Positions 36,146 to 47,753 are shown, numbered from the stretch's first letter. The stretch: 64,000 nucleotides of DNA from Bacillus sp. FJAT-52991 (GCF_037201805.1 NZ_CP147404.1:2380001-2444000), one strand, 5' to 3'. Numbers and translations are program-made. Notes: a model not told the origin generated them from the letters alone.

Positions 36146-36919
36146 TCAATCCTCTTGCTTACGCTCCGTAAAGATCGCTTCCATCTTTTCTAGTTGATCA
36201 ATGAATCTTCGCGATTTTAAAAATAAACCAGAATATTCATCATAATAAAGTGAAATTGCTGCTCGCAGCTCTTTTTTCGTCTCCGGCTTCACATTGATCG
36301 CCCCAAGACGCTCTAAGTCGATATAATAAAATAATCGTAACAGCCTGATCGCTGGCTGAGAAAGCGGCAACCGATGAGGATCGATGTCAAAGCAACGATG
36401 ACAAAGCAAACCGTTTTCACGAACGGAAAAGGAAAAGCGACCTTCATAACTTTGACATTGGACACAGCTTGACAGTTCGGGACGTAAACCAATGACTTGC
36501 AACATTTTCATTTCAAAAATGTTCGTCAAAATTTCCGCGTCATAGCCTTCATTTAAATAATAAAGCGACTGCTTAAGAAACTCATATAAGTACGGATTCA
36601 CCTGTTGGTCATCCGTACTTTTATCTAATAATTCTACCATATAAGCCGCGTAGGCAGTAATCATTAAATCTTCGCGAACATGCCGCATCGAGGTGAGAAT
36701 CTCCCCTTGCTGTAATGTTCCGAGACCACTGCCTCGCTGTACAAGAAACTGTCCATGTGTTAATGGCTGGGTAATGGCAGAAAGTCGACTATTTGGTTTT
36801 CTAGCCCCTCTAGCCATGAAAGCAAGCTTGCCATTCTCTCTTGTAAATACCGTCACAATTTTATTCGTTTCACCATAATTTATTGTTCGAATAATGATTC
36901 CTTCAACTTTTTGAAGCAT
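36146..36919 (-). CDS. recO: DNA repair protein RecO
   Basis: RecO helps load RecA at single-stranded gaps together with RecR. The 257 residues have an N-terminal OB fold ([21 protein letters not shown] and [15 protein letters not shown]), a helical domain, and a zinc ribbon with CVQCQ (about 149-152) and LLCHRCFD (about 168-171). It lies between yqzL and glyQS in the conserved era-recO arrangement. The ATG at 36919 has AGGATGGAAGGATGG upstream. Confidence 0.95.
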   Translation of the reverse strand: MLQKVEGIIIRTINYGETNKIVTVFTRENGKLAFMARGARKPNSRLSAITQPLTHGQFLVQRGSGLGTLQQGEILTSMRHVREDLMITAYAAYMVELLDKSTDDQQVNPYLYEFLKQSLYYLNEGYDAEILTNIFEMKMLQVIGLRPELSSCVQCQSYEGRFSFSVRENGLLCHRCFDIDPHRLPLSQPAIRLLRLFYYIDLERLGAINVKPETKKELRAAISLYYDEYSGLFLKSRRFIDQLEKMEAIFTERKQED

Positions 36920-36943
36920 GAGAAGGCCATCCTTCCATCCTCC

Positions 36944-37099
36944 TCAATTGGTAATCCCAGTAATCGGGAAATCTAATTCCGCCAGCCTGTGCTCTTGTTC
37001 AAACGGGGATCCTTCGTTGTCATTTTTAATTTCCTTATACAAAAGGTATGCTTCTACACTTCCCGTCTCCGAAAAGACTTTCCAGGTAAAATCCAACAT
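36944..37099 (-). CDS. yqzL: Small protein YqzL
   Basis: This 51-residue protein begins MLDFTWKVFSETGSVEAYLL and ends ELDFPITGIT, matching the short YqzL family found between era and recO in Bacillus. I use the ATG at 37099 with AAAGGCGGG upstream. A longer frame to 37138 exists but would contain the ribosome site. Function is unknown. It lies 24 bp upstream of recO. Confidence 0.85.
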   Translation of the reverse strand: MLDFTWKVFSETGSVEAYLLYKEIKNDNEGSPFEQEHRLAELDFPITGITN

Positions 37100-37208
37100 A
37101 TTTTTCCCGCCTTTCTTAAAATTGAAACTGGCATTCACTTGTGGCTTCTTGTTTTAGTTTCACCGATTCCTTATTGATTATGAGGAGCAAAAATTTCTAG
37201 TGTTCTCA

Positions 37209-38541
<1,333 letters not shown>

Positions 38542-38594
38542 TTAATACAAATTCACTCATTTGTAATCCCTTCTTGGTTAAAAATCTGAAAAAT

Positions 38595-38993
38595 CTAAAT
38601 TTTTAAAAATAATTCCATTAACTTGGGTATAAATATAATCAAACCTACAATAACAGAAAGAAACGCATATAGCAAAACGGCTCCTGCCGCTAAATCCTTT
38701 GCCTGTTTCGCTAAAGGATGATACTCTTCTGTCACTAAATCGACTGTTTTTTCAATAGCCGTATTAATTATTTCTAAAATAAACATCCCAAAAACTAAAA
38801 ACAAAACAAGAACCCACTCCATTTTCGTAAGCGACAGCCACATGCCCATCAATATGGCAATAACAGCTGCCGCCATATGAAAGCGAAAATTCGGTTCGTC
38901 CATTGCTAATCGAATGCCCTGTAGTGCAAACTGATGAGAGGCCGTCAATCGTTTCCAATGAAATGTTCGCTTATCTTTCGAGACCGTATTCAT
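38595..38993 (-). CDS. dgkA: Undecaprenol/diacylglycerol kinase DgkA
   Basis: This small integral membrane kinase has a basic N-terminus, then three transmembrane helices. The DgkA signature lies between the second and third: [14 protein letters not shown] with the catalytic glutamates (about residues 75-88). In Gram-positive bacteria the substrate is undecaprenol, feeding cell-wall lipid carrier recycling. I choose the ATG at 38993, with AGAAGGAGATTC upstream, giving 132 residues. It overlaps the end of ybeY by 23 bp. Confidence 0.93.
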   Translation of the reverse strand: MNTVSKDKRTFHWKRLTASHQFALQGIRLAMDEPNFRFHMAAAVIAILMGMWLSLTKMEWVLVLFLVFGMFILEIINTAIEKTVDLVTEEYHPLAKQAKDLAAGAVLLYAFLSVIVGLIIFIPKLMELFLKI

Positions 38994-39444
38994 CAAGAAT
39001 CTCCTTCTGCTTCGCAAACATCACTTTCTCTTCCTCTTCTGTCATATGATCATATCCAAGTAAATGCAGTAAACCGTGAACGACAAGAAAACCTAATTCT
39101 CGTTCAAAACTATGACCATATTCCTCCGCTTGTTCCTTCGCTCGAGGAATGGAAATGATAATGTCACCAAGAACCCGCGGAAGATCCTCCGCTCCAGTGA
39201 TAGTTACCTCTTCCTCTCCCATTTCTTCTAGCGCAAAAGAAATAACATCTGTCGGCTGATCTTTATTTCGATAGTCTCGGTTAATTTCCTGAATTCTTTC
39301 ATTGTCAGTAAGCGTGATAGACACTTCACTTCCTGCATTTACACCTTCTTTTTTGGCGGTGAAGTTTAATACGTCTGTTATAAGTTGACACGTTTGTTCT
39401 CCTAGTTCTTCTGTCTCATCGATAATATCGATCACTAAACCCAT
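38971..39444 (-). CDS. ybeY: Endoribonuclease YbeY
   Basis: YbeY is a zinc-dependent RNase needed for 16S rRNA 3' end maturation and ribosome quality control. The zinc motif [11 protein letters not shown] (HxxxHxxxxxH, about residues 126-136) is intact, and [15 protein letters not shown] precedes it. The ATG at 39444 gives 157 residues and has GGAGGGCATAAG upstream. The pgpH stop lies 18 bp before this start and dgkA overlaps the end. Confidence 0.96.
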   Translation of the reverse strand: MGLVIDIIDETEELGEQTCQLITDVLNFTAKKEGVNAGSEVSITLTDNERIQEINRDYRNKDQPTDVISFALEEMGEEEVTITGAEDLPRVLGDIIISIPRAKEQAEEYGHSFERELGFLVVHGLLHLLGYDHMTEEEEKVMFAKQKEILDEYGLER

Positions 39445-39461
39445 CTTATGCCCTCCAATAT

Positions 39462-41585
39462 TCAACTTTGCTTAGCAGGAGCCACTTCTTCTACTCCCGG
39501 ATACTTAATTCGAGAATGAAATATTCCACTTAATGATTCACATAATGTTTTCTTTACAATTTGTAATTCTTTTAACGAAATATCACATTCACTGAATTGA
39601 CCATCACATAGCCGATCGGAAACGATTTGTTCTACAAGCGTTTCAATTTGTTCAGTCGTCGGATGGTCCATCGATCGAACAGCCGCCTCGACACTATCTG
39701 CTATATTGATGACTGCTAACTCTTTTGTTTGAGGCTTGGGCCCCACGTAACGAAAATCACTTTCTTCTATATCAGGATTGATTTTCTTTGCTTGAAAATA
39801 AAAATATTTAACAAGCGTTGTTCCATGATGCTGCTCCGCTACGTCGATGATTTCTTGCGGAAGTTTATGTTCTTTTAACATCTTCACCCCATCAGTCACA
39901 TGGGAAATAATGATATCTTTGCTCACTTCAGGCGGAAGCTGATCGTGAGGATTTCCTAAACTGCCTTGATTTTCAATAAAAAACTGCGGATGCTTTGTTT
40001 TTCCAATATCATGATAATAACATCCTACTCGTGCTAATAACCCATTAGCTCCAATGGCTTCACAAGCCGCCTCTGATAGATTAGCCACCATGACACTATG
40101 ATGATAAGTACCAGGGGTTTCGGTTAATAATTTTTTTAAAAGCGGCTGATTGGGACTTGATAATTCAATCAGTTTCATCTTTGACAACATACCAAATGCG
40201 GCTTCGATAAACGGCAACATCCCCATCGTCAAAACGGCTGATAACAAACCAGACAAAAATGAGAATAAAGTAAAATACAAAAATTCGGTTTGGGTGTACT
40301 GGCCACTCACAAGTAACTTCAGAAACAAAATAACAAATACATTAACTAGAGAAACAAGCATCCCAGCACGCAATAAATTAATGTTTTTACTTCCCATTAA
40401 GAATAATACCCCAGCTAATCCACTAAACAGAATGTATAGCCCCATCTCAACATTCAGCGTTCCATTGAGCTGCTCATTGAATACCATACTTCCACAAGCA
40501 GATAAAACAATAGTTACCATGATAGCGATCCGCTCATTGACAAGAACGGTTAACAGCATCGCGGCTAACGCGGCTGGATAAGCATACGTGAGCTCATAAA
40601 AATCACTAAAATCTAATAGATCGGCAAGCTTCATAAGAAGTAAAGAAAAAAGAAAGACTGCGCTGGAAAGCAGTACTGCTGATGTTTTCTTTTCTTCTTC
40701 CATAGGTGAATAATGAAAATAATAGTAAAGCAAAAACAAAACAACCGCAATAAAAATTAATAATCCGATCACCGGTTTATAAGATGGATCGTTTTTTAAC
40801 AAGCCTAGCAGCTCTAGCTGACGATATGTTTCTCGATCAATTAAATGACCTTCTTGCACAATTACTTGCCCTTGAAGAATGCGGACAGGCTCTACATTCT
40901 CCATCGCCTCTTTTCTTCTTTTCTGCGTTAATTCCTTATCATACACGACTGTTGGTACGATGGCGTAGCTAGCAATGGCAGCCGCTGCATCTTGATATTC
41001 ATCTGGAATCGAAGACGTTCGAACTTGATTAACAATCTCTGCTTTCGCGGTAGCTACTTCTTCTGCACGAATTCTATTTTCCAAAGAGGATTCTACAAGG
41101 CCCGCTGTCTTTTTTTTCAATAGTTCGAGTTCTTTCGGTTTGGCTTCAAGCAAAGAAGATAATTCCTCGTCTCCAATAACTTTCGTCGCATCTTCTGCTT
41201 CATTTGTAAATCTCTTCTTTAAAAATAACAACTGCTCTGTCTGATCCTCAGGATATTTCGTTTTCGCCTCAAGAACAAAATCAAATAACGAGTCAACTAG
41301 TAACAACCGATTATTGACGATATCACTTTTATACACGTAGGCCTCTTCTACTTCAGTGGCCGCTCGTTTTTTCTCTTCTTCTGTTTTCTGTTCATCTACT
41401 ATTGTGACTTGCGATCGAATCGTCCTATCTGAAACCGAGAAGAGTTCAATTTGATACGTTTCAGGTTTCACATGAGTATAAAGCAGCACAAACATTAATA
41501 TCGCCAATAAAAAAAACACAATCAGTGTAAGCACTCGATCACTCACATAGCTACGAATCCGACAAATCATAGATTGTATATCCAT
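39462..41585 (-). CDS. pgpH: Cyclic-di-AMP phosphodiesterase PgpH
   Basis: PgpH degrades c-di-AMP. The 707-residue protein has an N-terminal transmembrane helix (about 20-38), an extracellular 7TMR-HDED domain of about 230 residues, seven transmembrane helices (about 275-470), and a cytoplasmic HD domain. Metal ligands are in [12 protein letters not shown] (about 493), [11 protein letters not shown] (HD at about 523-524), and [12 protein letters not shown] and [13 protein letters not shown]. This is the layout of B. subtilis YqfF. GGGAGGACAGG lies just upstream of the ATG. Confidence 0.95.
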   Translation of the reverse strand: MDIQSMICRIRSYVSDRVLTLIVFFLLAILMFVLLYTHVKPETYQIELFSVSDRTIRSQVTIVDEQKTEEEKKRAATEVEEAYVYKSDIVNNRLLLVDSLFDFVLEAKTKYPEDQTEQLLFLKKRFTNEAEDATKVIGDEELSSLLEAKPKELELLKKKTAGLVESSLENRIRAEEVATAKAEIVNQVRTSSIPDEYQDAAAAIASYAIVPTVVYDKELTQKRRKEAMENVEPVRILQGQVIVQEGHLIDRETYRQLELLGLLKNDPSYKPVIGLLIFIAVVLFLLYYYFHYSPMEEEKKTSAVLLSSAVFLFSLLLMKLADLLDFSDFYELTYAYPAALAAMLLTVLVNERIAIMVTIVLSACGSMVFNEQLNGTLNVEMGLYILFSGLAGVLFLMGSKNINLLRAGMLVSLVNVFVILFLKLLVSGQYTQTEFLYFTLFSFLSGLLSAVLTMGMLPFIEAAFGMLSKMKLIELSSPNQPLLKKLLTETPGTYHHSVMVANLSEAACEAIGANGLLARVGCYYHDIGKTKHPQFFIENQGSLGNPHDQLPPEVSKDIIISHVTDGVKMLKEHKLPQEIIDVAEQHHGTTLVKYFYFQAKKINPDIEESDFRYVGPKPQTKELAVINIADSVEAAVRSMDHPTTEQIETLVEQIVSDRLCDGQFSECDISLKELQIVKKTLCESLSGIFHSRIKYPGVEEVAPAKQS

Positions 41586-41733
41586 CCTGTCCTCCCGCTA
41601 ACACTCAGTTTCACTTTTATCGTATATGTAAAATGATAACAGCTTTCTCAAAAAAATTCATGTACCGCCTTGATGAGCATGTTAACTATTCTGCTTCATC
41701 CTGAACGAAAAAAGACGACTCATTGGCCGCCTT

Positions 41734-42696
41734 TTATTCTTTAGCTTCTTCATATGCTTGAATAATTTTAGCAACAAGCGGGTGACGAACGACATCACTT
41801 TGCTCTAAATAAATAAACGAAGTGGACGTTACATTCTTTAATATATGCTCTGCAGAGACAAGTCCTGACTGCGCTCCTTTAGGCAAGTCAATTTGCGTTC
41901 TGTCACCTGTGATCACCATTTTCGAACCAAAGCCAAGACGAGTTAAAAACATTTTCATTTGTGCTTTTGTAGTGTTTTGCGCTTCATCTAAAATGACGAA
42001 CGCATCATCAAGTGTCCGCCCCCTCATATAAGCAAGCGGAGCGATCTCGATCGTCCCTCGTTCAATCAGTCGCTGAGTATGTTCGGTTCCCAGCACATCA
42101 TTTAGAGCATCATAAAGCGGGCGTAAATAAGGATCCACTTTTTCTTTTAAATCACCAGGAAGAAAACCAAGACTCTCCCCTGCTTCCACCGCTGGACGCG
42201 TTAAAACAATTCGTTTTACCTGTCCTTTTTTGAGTGCATGAACAGCCATTACCACGGCTAAATACGTTTTACCTGTGCCTGCAGGACCTATGCCAAATAC
42301 AAGATCTTTATGGCGAATCGCACTTATATATTGCTGCTGTCCTAGCGTTTTAATGCGGATGGGTTTACCTTGCGCATTTTTCGTGATTTCTTGTTCATAC
42401 AATTCTTCAAGATATTCGATCGTCCCGCGCTTTGCCATTTGCACTGCATTGATGATATCACGCTCACTAATTTGAATCCCTTTTCGAATGACCACCAACA
42501 AACGGTAAATAATTTCTTTCACTAACGCTGTTGCGTCTTCCAGTCCGGCAATATGGATCGTTTCTCCTCTTGTAATGATCGAAACGTTAAACTCTTCTTC
42601 TAATATCGTTAAATTTTTATCTGATACTCCCAATAAAGCTTGGGCCTCATTCGGGTTATCGAGCTGGAGGTTCATTATGTTTTTTTCTTCTGGCAT
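41734..42696 (-). CDS. phoH: PhoH family ATPase
   Basis: The 320-residue PhoH/PhoL protein has an N-terminal region of about 115 residues with a KH-like part, then a P-loop ATPase with Walker A GPAGTGKTYLA (about 137) and Walker B FVILDEAQNTT (about 233). GDRTQIDLP and the C-terminal SDVVRHPLVAKII are typical. PhoH proteins are linked to RNA metabolism, and in this gene cluster they are associated with ybeY. AAGGAGACATAGAG precedes the ATG. The start overlaps the end of yqfD by 41 bp. Confidence 0.95.
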   Translation of the reverse strand: MPEEKNIMNLQLDNPNEAQALLGVSDKNLTILEEEFNVSIITRGETIHIAGLEDATALVKEIIYRLLVVIRKGIQISERDIINAVQMAKRGTIEYLEELYEQEITKNAQGKPIRIKTLGQQQYISAIRHKDLVFGIGPAGTGKTYLAVVMAVHALKKGQVKRIVLTRPAVEAGESLGFLPGDLKEKVDPYLRPLYDALNDVLGTEHTQRLIERGTIEIAPLAYMRGRTLDDAFVILDEAQNTTKAQMKMFLTRLGFGSKMVITGDRTQIDLPKGAQSGLVSAEHILKNVTSTSFIYLEQSDVVRHPLVAKIIQAYEEAKE

Positions 42697-43888
42697 TCTC
42701 TATGTCTCCTTGAGTAATTGATTGACCTACTGCTATATCTTCTAGTACTTGGAAGTGAACAATTAATTTAACTTTACCATTCTTGATCTGATTGTGTAAA
42801 ATCTTTTCCCCGCTAATTTTTGCTTTTTCAGATAATTGAGCTTGTAAATCTTTTCTAGCCGCTTGAAGAGCTTGTGTCTTCGCTTCATTTTCTGTATATG
42901 ATCGCTGGACTTGCTCGCTTTCATAATAGCTTTTCTCGATGTAATTAATAGGCAACTTCATCCCTAAAAAAGAGATGGGGTACTCCTTGTCCTCTAGTTG
43001 AGCATTCGCAAAAGCAGGCTCTTTAAACCCCCATACTTTCAGCTTAAAACGATCTACTTTTATATAATGCTTTCTCACATTTAGGCCTGTTAACGTATTG
43101 AAGTCGGTCGTTAACGGGAGCTCTACCACCGTTTTATACCATGTTTCTCCATATACTTTTCCGGCCGCGGATACTTTTTTGGACTTCTTCTCATCCCCTA
43201 TATACCCAGAAACCAACAGCTGACCTTTTCGAACAAATTGATTTCTTTTTACAACAGCTTGTCCTTTCTCTACAAACATATTGACAATGACGGCATCTTT
43301 TTTTGCCACCAGGTGCTGCGAATCATTTGTTTGTTTTTCTTTCGGAGCATTTTTTTCAACCACCTGGAAGTGATAGGTGCTTCCCCTTAATTCTACTCCA
43401 ATCCAAGTTAATCCATCTACCTCATGAAATAGCTTTTTTTGCACCATTTCCGGGTCATCTAATGAAAAGATTAATCGCCCTTTCTCAATCCCTATCCGGT
43501 CTAGCTCTTTACGAATTTTATGCTCCATCTCTGGACTAGCTCCGTTAATATCAATCCTCCAGACGACATTTGATAACAGTAAGACTAAAACCAAAAACGC
43601 TACCATCCCAATGATAAAACCAGAGCTTTTGAGCATTCTTTTCAACAAAAAGGGCAAACCTTCTCCTTTTAAAAAAAACACCTTTCCTTCAAAGTCACGA
43701 GCACACTTTCTTAAATCCTGAACGTGATGAAGAGAAAGTGAAAATGTAATAGTCCCCATTTCTTGCCGTTTCACTTGCCAAAGAGGGATACGGGAACGAA
43801 TCAGCTGATTTAGAAATCGTTCAGCCCCCGGCCCTATAATCTTGACATGGACAACTCCTCTAAAGAAAACAAGCCACTGATTGTTCAA
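42656..43888 (-). CDS. yqfD: Sporulation protein YqfD
   Basis: YqfD is a membrane protein expressed in the mother cell and required for efficient sporulation in Bacillus. The 410 residues have a cytoplasmic start (about 1-85), a transmembrane helix (about 90-110, FIIGMVAFLVLVLLLSNVV in part) and a long extracytoplasmic region with a FtsQ/POTRA-like piece (WRIDINGASPEMEHKI) and TWIGVELRGSTYHFQVVEK. The start is TTG with GGGGGGAGAAGGG upstream. It follows yqfC by 12 bp and overlaps phoH by 41 bp. Confidence 0.92.
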   Translation of the reverse strand: MNNQWLVFFRGVVHVKIIGPGAERFLNQLIRSRIPLWQVKRQEMGTITFSLSLHHVQDLRKCARDFEGKVFFLKGEGLPFLLKRMLKSSGFIIGMVAFLVLVLLLSNVVWRIDINGASPEMEHKIRKELDRIGIEKGRLIFSLDDPEMVQKKLFHEVDGLTWIGVELRGSTYHFQVVEKNAPKEKQTNDSQHLVAKKDAVIVNMFVEKGQAVVKRNQFVRKGQLLVSGYIGDEKKSKKVSAAGKVYGETWYKTVVELPLTTDFNTLTGLNVRKHYIKVDRFKLKVWGFKEPAFANAQLEDKEYPISFLGMKLPINYIEKSYYESEQVQRSYTENEAKTQALQAARKDLQAQLSEKAKISGEKILHNQIKNGKVKLIVHFQVLEDIAVGQSITQGDIENARRKKHNEPPAR

Positions 43889-43900
43889 CCCTTCTCCCCC

Positions 43901-44185
43901 CTATCCTTCTAAATACATAAGCTTGACGATTTTCCCTTCAAGTAATATCTCCTCTGGTAATATCGTTTTGATCGTAAAAGAATGCCCTTGAATTAATAAC
44001 TGACCTTTTGTTAGCAATAATCGAACTTCCTTATCTGAAAAAGCAAGAAGACCTCTATGATTTTCAATATAAATATGGAGCTGACCGATGATTGTGATCC
44101 GCGGAAGGTCCATCATGACATCTTCGGGTAAGTTCATTGAATTCGCCAGCCAATTTTTCATTTGTTGGCCCCATTTTTTCGCCAT
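43901..44185 (-). CDS. yqfC: Sporulation protein YqfC
   Basis: YqfC is a 94-residue soluble protein of the YabP/YqfC family, expressed in sporulation together with yqfD. Its strand-rich core is seen in RITIIGQLHIYIENHRGLL and LLLTKGQLLIQGHSFTI. The Shine-Dalgarno AGGAGGG is 9 bases upstream of the ATG and is part of the right arm of a terminator-like hairpin, so its translation or transcription may be conditional. It precedes yqfD by 12 bp. Confidence 0.9.
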   Translation of the reverse strand: MAKKWGQQMKNWLANSMNLPEDVMMDLPRITIIGQLHIYIENHRGLLAFSDKEVRLLLTKGQLLIQGHSFTIKTILPEEILLEGKIVKLMYLEG

Positions 44186-44189
44186 AAAA

Positions 44190-44237
44190 AAGAACCCTCC
44201 TTTCCTTTCAAATGTATGAAAAGAAAAGAGGGTTCAT
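44190..44237 (-). terminator. Terminator hairpin that contains the yqfC Shine-Dalgarno
   Basis: On the minus strand GAACCCTCTTTTC pairs with GGAAAGGAGGGTTC and is followed by TTTTTT, directly after the stop at 44244. The AGGAGGG in the right arm is also the ribosome site of yqfC. Confidence 0.75.
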
Positions 44238-44243
44238 GTCAGT

Positions 44244-44600
44244 TTATTTCCTGCGGCGTGCCTTTGGAGGACCAAGTACTTGTGAAAAAATAATGCCTTT
44301 TAATACATCCTCCTCTTCTATTTCATACGAGGAGCGCTTCTCTTCTTTCACTTTCAATCGCTCTTGTCTTACACTTCCGATTCTTTGTTCTAGTTGCCTA
44401 GGATGTGGATCTATCTCTACCTTTACTTCCTCCATAGCTGGCTTTAACTTGTTTACTGTTTTTTTCTTTTTCGCTTTCTTTTTTGTTTTAGGTAGCTGAG
44501 CCACTGGTCCCGGTGATTTTTTGTCTTTTTCATTGTCACTAAATCGTTTAAAAATGTTAACAATGATCCCGATCACAATCGCTACGATAATCGATTCAAT
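44244..44600 (-). CDS. yqfB: YqfB-position protein, membrane-anchored and Lys-rich
   Basis: This gene lies where B. subtilis has yqfB, between floA and yqfC. The product would be 118 residues: a hydrophobic start (IIVAIVIGIIVNIFKRF), a Lys-rich stretch (KTKKKAKKKKTVNK), then a charged tail ending PPKARRRK. The only well-placed ribosome site, AAGGGAGG at about 44608-44615, lies 8 bases before an ATT codon at 44600. No ATG, GTG or TTG is in frame there. The next possible start is the GTG at 44576, which has no ribosome site and would cut the hydrophobic segment. I therefore propose an AUU start. Function is unknown; the symbol is by position. Confidence 0.6.
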   Translation of the reverse strand: MESIIVAIVIGIIVNIFKRFSDNEKDKKSPGPVAQLPKTKKKAKKKKTVNKLKPAMEEVKVEIDPHPRQLEQRIGSVRQERLKVKEEKRSSYEIEEEDVLKGIIFSQVLGPPKARRRK

Positions 44601-44634
44601 CGCAAAGACCTCCCTTCAAAGCAAGGCAGAGGAG

Positions 44635-45633
44635 TTATTTCCCCTCGTCTTTTCTATCCTTTTTTCCACCAGCCATTTTGCCAATCGAACCACGCATATC
44701 TGTGTCTGCATCAATGTTCTTATAGTTCATATAATCCATCACACCAATATTTCCACTGCGTAACGCCTCAGCCATTGCTAAAGGTACATCCGCTTCCGCT
44801 TCTACAACTTTCGCATGCATTTCTTGTACGCGTGCTTTCATTTCTTGCTCAGTAGCAACCGCCATTGCTCGACGCTCTTCTGCCTTCGCCTGAGCAATAT
44901 TTTTATCCGCTTCCGCTTGCTCTGTTTGCAATTCAGCTCCAATATTTTTACCGATATCTACATCCGCAATATCAATCGATAAAATTTCAAAGGCTGTTCC
45001 GGCATCTAACCCTTTAGAAAGAACCGTTTGCGAAATCATATCAGGGTTTTCAAGCACTTTTTTATGATTATCACTAGAACCAATCGTGGAGACAATTCCT
45101 TCACCTACACGAGCAACAACGGTTTCTTCACCAGCACCTCCAACAAGACGATCAATATTGGCGCGTACGGTAATTCGAGCTTTCGCTTTCACTTCAATTC
45201 CATCCATTGCCACACCAGCAATAAACGGTGTTTCAATGACCTTCGGATTAACACTCATTTGTACAGCTTCAAGCACATCACGACCGGCAAGATCGATCGC
45301 CGCACAACGTTCAAACGTTAGTTCAATATTCGCACGATGTGCCGCAATTAACGCATTTACCACGCGGTCAACGTTTCCTCCGGCCAAATAATGGCTTTCC
45401 AATTGATTCGTTGATACATCAATTCCAGCTTTTGATGCTTTAATTAATGGATTGATCACTCGACTTGGAATGACTCGGCGTAGCCTCATTCCTACTAAAG
45501 TTAAAATACTCACTTTCACTCCAGCAGCTAATGCGGAAATCCAGAGCATAATTGGCACAAACGTCAATAAAATTGCTAATAAAATAATACCGATAACAAT
45601 CGCTGTGATAACTAAAATCAAACTAGCATCCAT
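44635..45633 (-). CDS. floA: Flotillin-like protein FloA
   Basis: FloA scaffolds functional membrane microdomains and influences membrane fluidity and signalling proteins. The 332 residues have an N-terminal hydrophobic hairpin (about 4-28 and 33-48), an SPFH/band-7-like domain (about 60-230, [17 protein letters not shown]) and a coiled-coil with Ala-Glu repeats ([20 protein letters not shown], about 240-285). It follows yqeZ by 13 bp, the usual NfeD-flotillin pairing. AAGGAGGAAATCAG precedes the ATG. Confidence 0.95.
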   Translation of the reverse strand: MDASLILVITAIVIGIILLAILLTFVPIMLWISALAAGVKVSILTLVGMRLRRVIPSRVINPLIKASKAGIDVSTNQLESHYLAGGNVDRVVNALIAAHRANIELTFERCAAIDLAGRDVLEAVQMSVNPKVIETPFIAGVAMDGIEVKAKARITVRANIDRLVGGAGEETVVARVGEGIVSTIGSSDNHKKVLENPDMISQTVLSKGLDAGTAFEILSIDIADVDIGKNIGAELQTEQAEADKNIAQAKAEERRAMAVATEQEMKARVQEMHAKVVEAEADVPLAMAEALRSGNIGVMDYMNYKNIDADTDMRGSIGKMAGGKKDRKDEGK

Positions 45634-45646
45634 CTGATTTCCTCCT

Positions 45647-46972
45647 TTATTCTTCTAATTCTCTTACAACAATTCGTGAACCTTCTACCTTAATCACTTT
45701 TACTGATTTTTCGGCATTAATAAAGCCACCTTCAGTGACAGCATCAATCCGCTCTCCATCAATCATAACCGTACCCGCTGGCCGAAAAGGAGTTCTCGTG
45801 ATCCCTATTTTTCCGATCAACTCCAAACGATTGGCATTAGATACGTAACCGCTTTCTGTACTGGTCGAATCCGTTAAGATCATTTTCTTGAAAAATTTCA
45901 TCTTTTTACCAAACACCTTTACCATTAAAATCATGCTGATGATGGCAACAGCCATGGCAATTAATAATGAAATGCCCATCCATTTGACATTATCACCAGC
46001 AAGTAAAATACTACCAGTGACTGACGTGATCCCAAGAAGGCCAGCAACCCCACCCGGTAGGAACAACTCGGCTACAATTAATATAGCACCGATGACAAAC
46101 AGTAATATCGATTCATATCCTGCTAAACCAGCAACAAGATGACCGTAGAAAAATAACAATAAAGAGGATATGCCAACCAAGCCCGGAACACCAAAACCAG
46201 GAGAATACAGCTCTAAAATGAGACCAAGGCTAGCAAGTGACAACAGAATAGGTATGACAATAGGGTTAGTGACAAATCGAGCTATTTTATCCGCCCAGCT
46301 CTCTTCCACCTGTTTAATCGGGGCATGCTCAACCTTTTCTTTTTTCAATACATCTTCTAACTGATCAACAGTAGCTTTTGAATAACCGGTTTCCAGTGCT
46401 TGCTTAGAGGTGAAAGTCAACAACTCACCTTTAGGAGCATCGTATTGTGGTAAATCGATATTAGGATCGGCCATAGCCATGGCATACTTAGGATCAAGTC
46501 CATGTTGTTCAGCTGCGCTTTTCATCGCTGAACGCCAGTAGCTTTGTGCTTTTTTATCAGCCATATTTCCTTGCTGATCAATAATGGCCGCTGCTCCAAT
46601 TTGTGCATTAGGCACCATATAGATCGCATCGGCATGAAGAGCAATATACGCTCCCGCTGACAATGCTTGATTATTGATAAAGGCAACTGTACGAATATCA
46701 GTTTCATCCAGCAATTTCCCAATATCTCCCGCTGCGTTGACTAGTCCACCAGGAGTGTGAATGTCAAGCACAATTAACTGAGCACCCTGTTCCTTTGCCT
46801 CCTCTATCCCACGCTTCATAAATCCATATAAGCCTTTCTCGACCTCATGATGTACTGGAATCACATATACAGGCTTACTCTCCGCCTGTGAAACAACTGG
46901 AAAGCACACCCCCGCAACCAATAATACCAAGCCAATCCAAAAAAGCCCATAATTTTTAAACAAACTCACCAC
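45647..46972 (-). CDS. yqeZ: NfeD-family membrane serine protease YqeZ
   Basis: This long-form NfeD protein has a signal or transmembrane segment (about 10-28), a ClpP-class protease domain (about 35-225) with the nucleophile in [16 protein letters not shown] and likely general-base lysine in [16 protein letters not shown], four to five transmembrane helices (about 237-365), and a C-terminal OB fold ([16 protein letters not shown], about 395-440). It partners flotillin FloA. The GTG at 46972 after AGGGAGGTGAGG gives 441 residues; the frame to 47065 runs back into a repeat fragment and is not credible. Confidence 0.92.
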   Translation of the reverse strand: MVSLFKNYGLFWIGLVLLVAGVCFPVVSQAESKPVYVIPVHHEVEKGLYGFMKRGIEEAKEQGAQLIVLDIHTPGGLVNAAGDIGKLLDETDIRTVAFINNQALSAGAYIALHADAIYMVPNAQIGAAAIIDQQGNMADKKAQSYWRSAMKSAAEQHGLDPKYAMAMADPNIDLPQYDAPKGELLTFTSKQALETGYSKATVDQLEDVLKKEKVEHAPIKQVEESWADKIARFVTNPIVIPILLSLASLGLILELYSPGFGVPGLVGISSLLLFFYGHLVAGLAGYESILLFVIGAILIVAELFLPGGVAGLLGITSVTGSILLAGDNVKWMGISLLIAMAVAIISMILMVKVFGKKMKFFKKMILTDSTSTESGYVSNANRLELIGKIGITRTPFRPAGTVMIDGERIDAVTEGGFINAEKSVKVIKVEGSRIVVRELEE

Positions 46973-47033
46973 CTGTTCCTCACCTCCCTTTCCTACTATA
47001 CGAATAACCAAACAAAAAAGATTCATGAAAAAC

Positions 47034-47073
47034 GAAAAGCGGAGCCGACTGCTTAGACACGACAAGCAAATGT
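47034..47073 (+). repeat. Truncated stem-loop repeat, AGACAC subtype
   Basis: GAAAAGCGGAGCCGAC is followed by TGCTTAGACACGACAAGCAAATG, matching the left third of the unit at 24261. The remainder is missing and replaced by the yqeY terminator. Confidence 0.75.
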
Positions 47074-47083
47074 TGTCAAATAT

Positions 47084-47116
47084 AAAAAAGAGATGGCAGC
47101 TATCGCCATCTCTTTT
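47084..47116 (-). terminator. Terminator after yqeY
   Basis: AAGAGATGGC pairs with GCCATCTCTT around TATCG-type loop and is followed by T6 to T8 on the minus strand, abutting the yqeY stop. Confidence 0.88.
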
Positions 47117-47560
47117 TTATGATAAATTTGCCTGAACTAGCTTATTCACTATTCCGCCGTCTGCTTTACCTTTTACTTTCGGCATGAGCGCACTCATTAC
47201 TTTACCCATATCAGCTTTAGAGGAAGCATTAACTTCAGCAATCGTTTCCTGAACGATCGCTTCTAATTCTTCTTCTGAAAGTTGCTTCGGCATGTATATG
47301 TTCACGTAAGTTAGTTCAGTTTGAATTTTTGAAACCAGATCTTCACGTCCTGCTTTCTCAAACTCGTGGAGGGAGTCTTTGCGTTGTTTCACTTCGCGAG
47401 AAAGTACGGTCAATTCATCATCTTCTGTCAACTCTTTACCTGCTTTAATGCCTTCGTTTTGCAACGCAGCTTTAAGCATACGAATGACAGTCAACTTATC
47501 TTTTTCTTTGTTTTTCATCGCTTGCTTCATATCATTGTTTAAACGCTCGAGAAGACTCAT
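47117..47560 (-). CDS. yqeY: GatB/YqeY family protein
   Basis: The 147-residue YqeY protein resembles the tRNA-binding tail domain of GatB. It opens with an amphipathic helix ([19 protein letters not shown]), has the core [24 protein letters not shown], and ends [13 protein letters not shown] with the DG motif of the family. A role in amidotransferase-linked tRNA charging is plausible but not established. It follows rpsU by 19 bp, the usual order. AGAGAGGGTGTAAG precedes the ATG. Confidence 0.94.
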   Translation of the reverse strand: MSLLERLNNDMKQAMKNKEKDKLTVIRMLKAALQNEGIKAGKELTEDDELTVLSREVKQRKDSLHEFEKAGREDLVSKIQTELTYVNIYMPKQLSEEELEAIVQETIAEVNASSKADMGKVMSALMPKVKGKADGGIVNKLVQANLS

Positions 47561-47579
47561 TCTTACACCCTCTCTCTCT

Positions 47580-47753
47580 TTACCACTTACGTTTTCTAGC
47601 CGCTTCAGATTTCTTTTTACGCTTCACGCTTGGCTTTTCGTAAAATTCACGTTTTCTAAATTCTTGTAAAGTTCCAGTTTTGGAAACAGAACGTTTGAAA
47701 CGACGTAGAGCTTCTTCAAGCGATTCGTTTTTACGAACAACTGTTCTTGACAT
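47580..47753 (-). CDS. rpsU: 30S ribosomal protein S21
   Basis: S21 is a small basic protein of the 30S platform. The 57 residues start [19 protein letters not shown] and end in the Arg/Lys-rich [14 protein letters not shown] use the ATG at 47753 with GGAGGGAAAGAGA upstream; an in-frame start at 47777 is less suitable. It is cotranscribed with yqeY. Confidence 0.97.
   Translation of the reverse strand: MSRTVVRKNESLEEALRRFKRSVSKTGTLQEFRKREFYEKPSVKRKKKSEAARKRKW

Noticed and set aside
46973..47065. N-terminal extension of yqeZ toward the repeat fragment
   Set aside because: It includes AGGGAGGTGAGG, the likely ribosome site, and reads into the truncated stem-loop repeat; the signal segment is complete without it.
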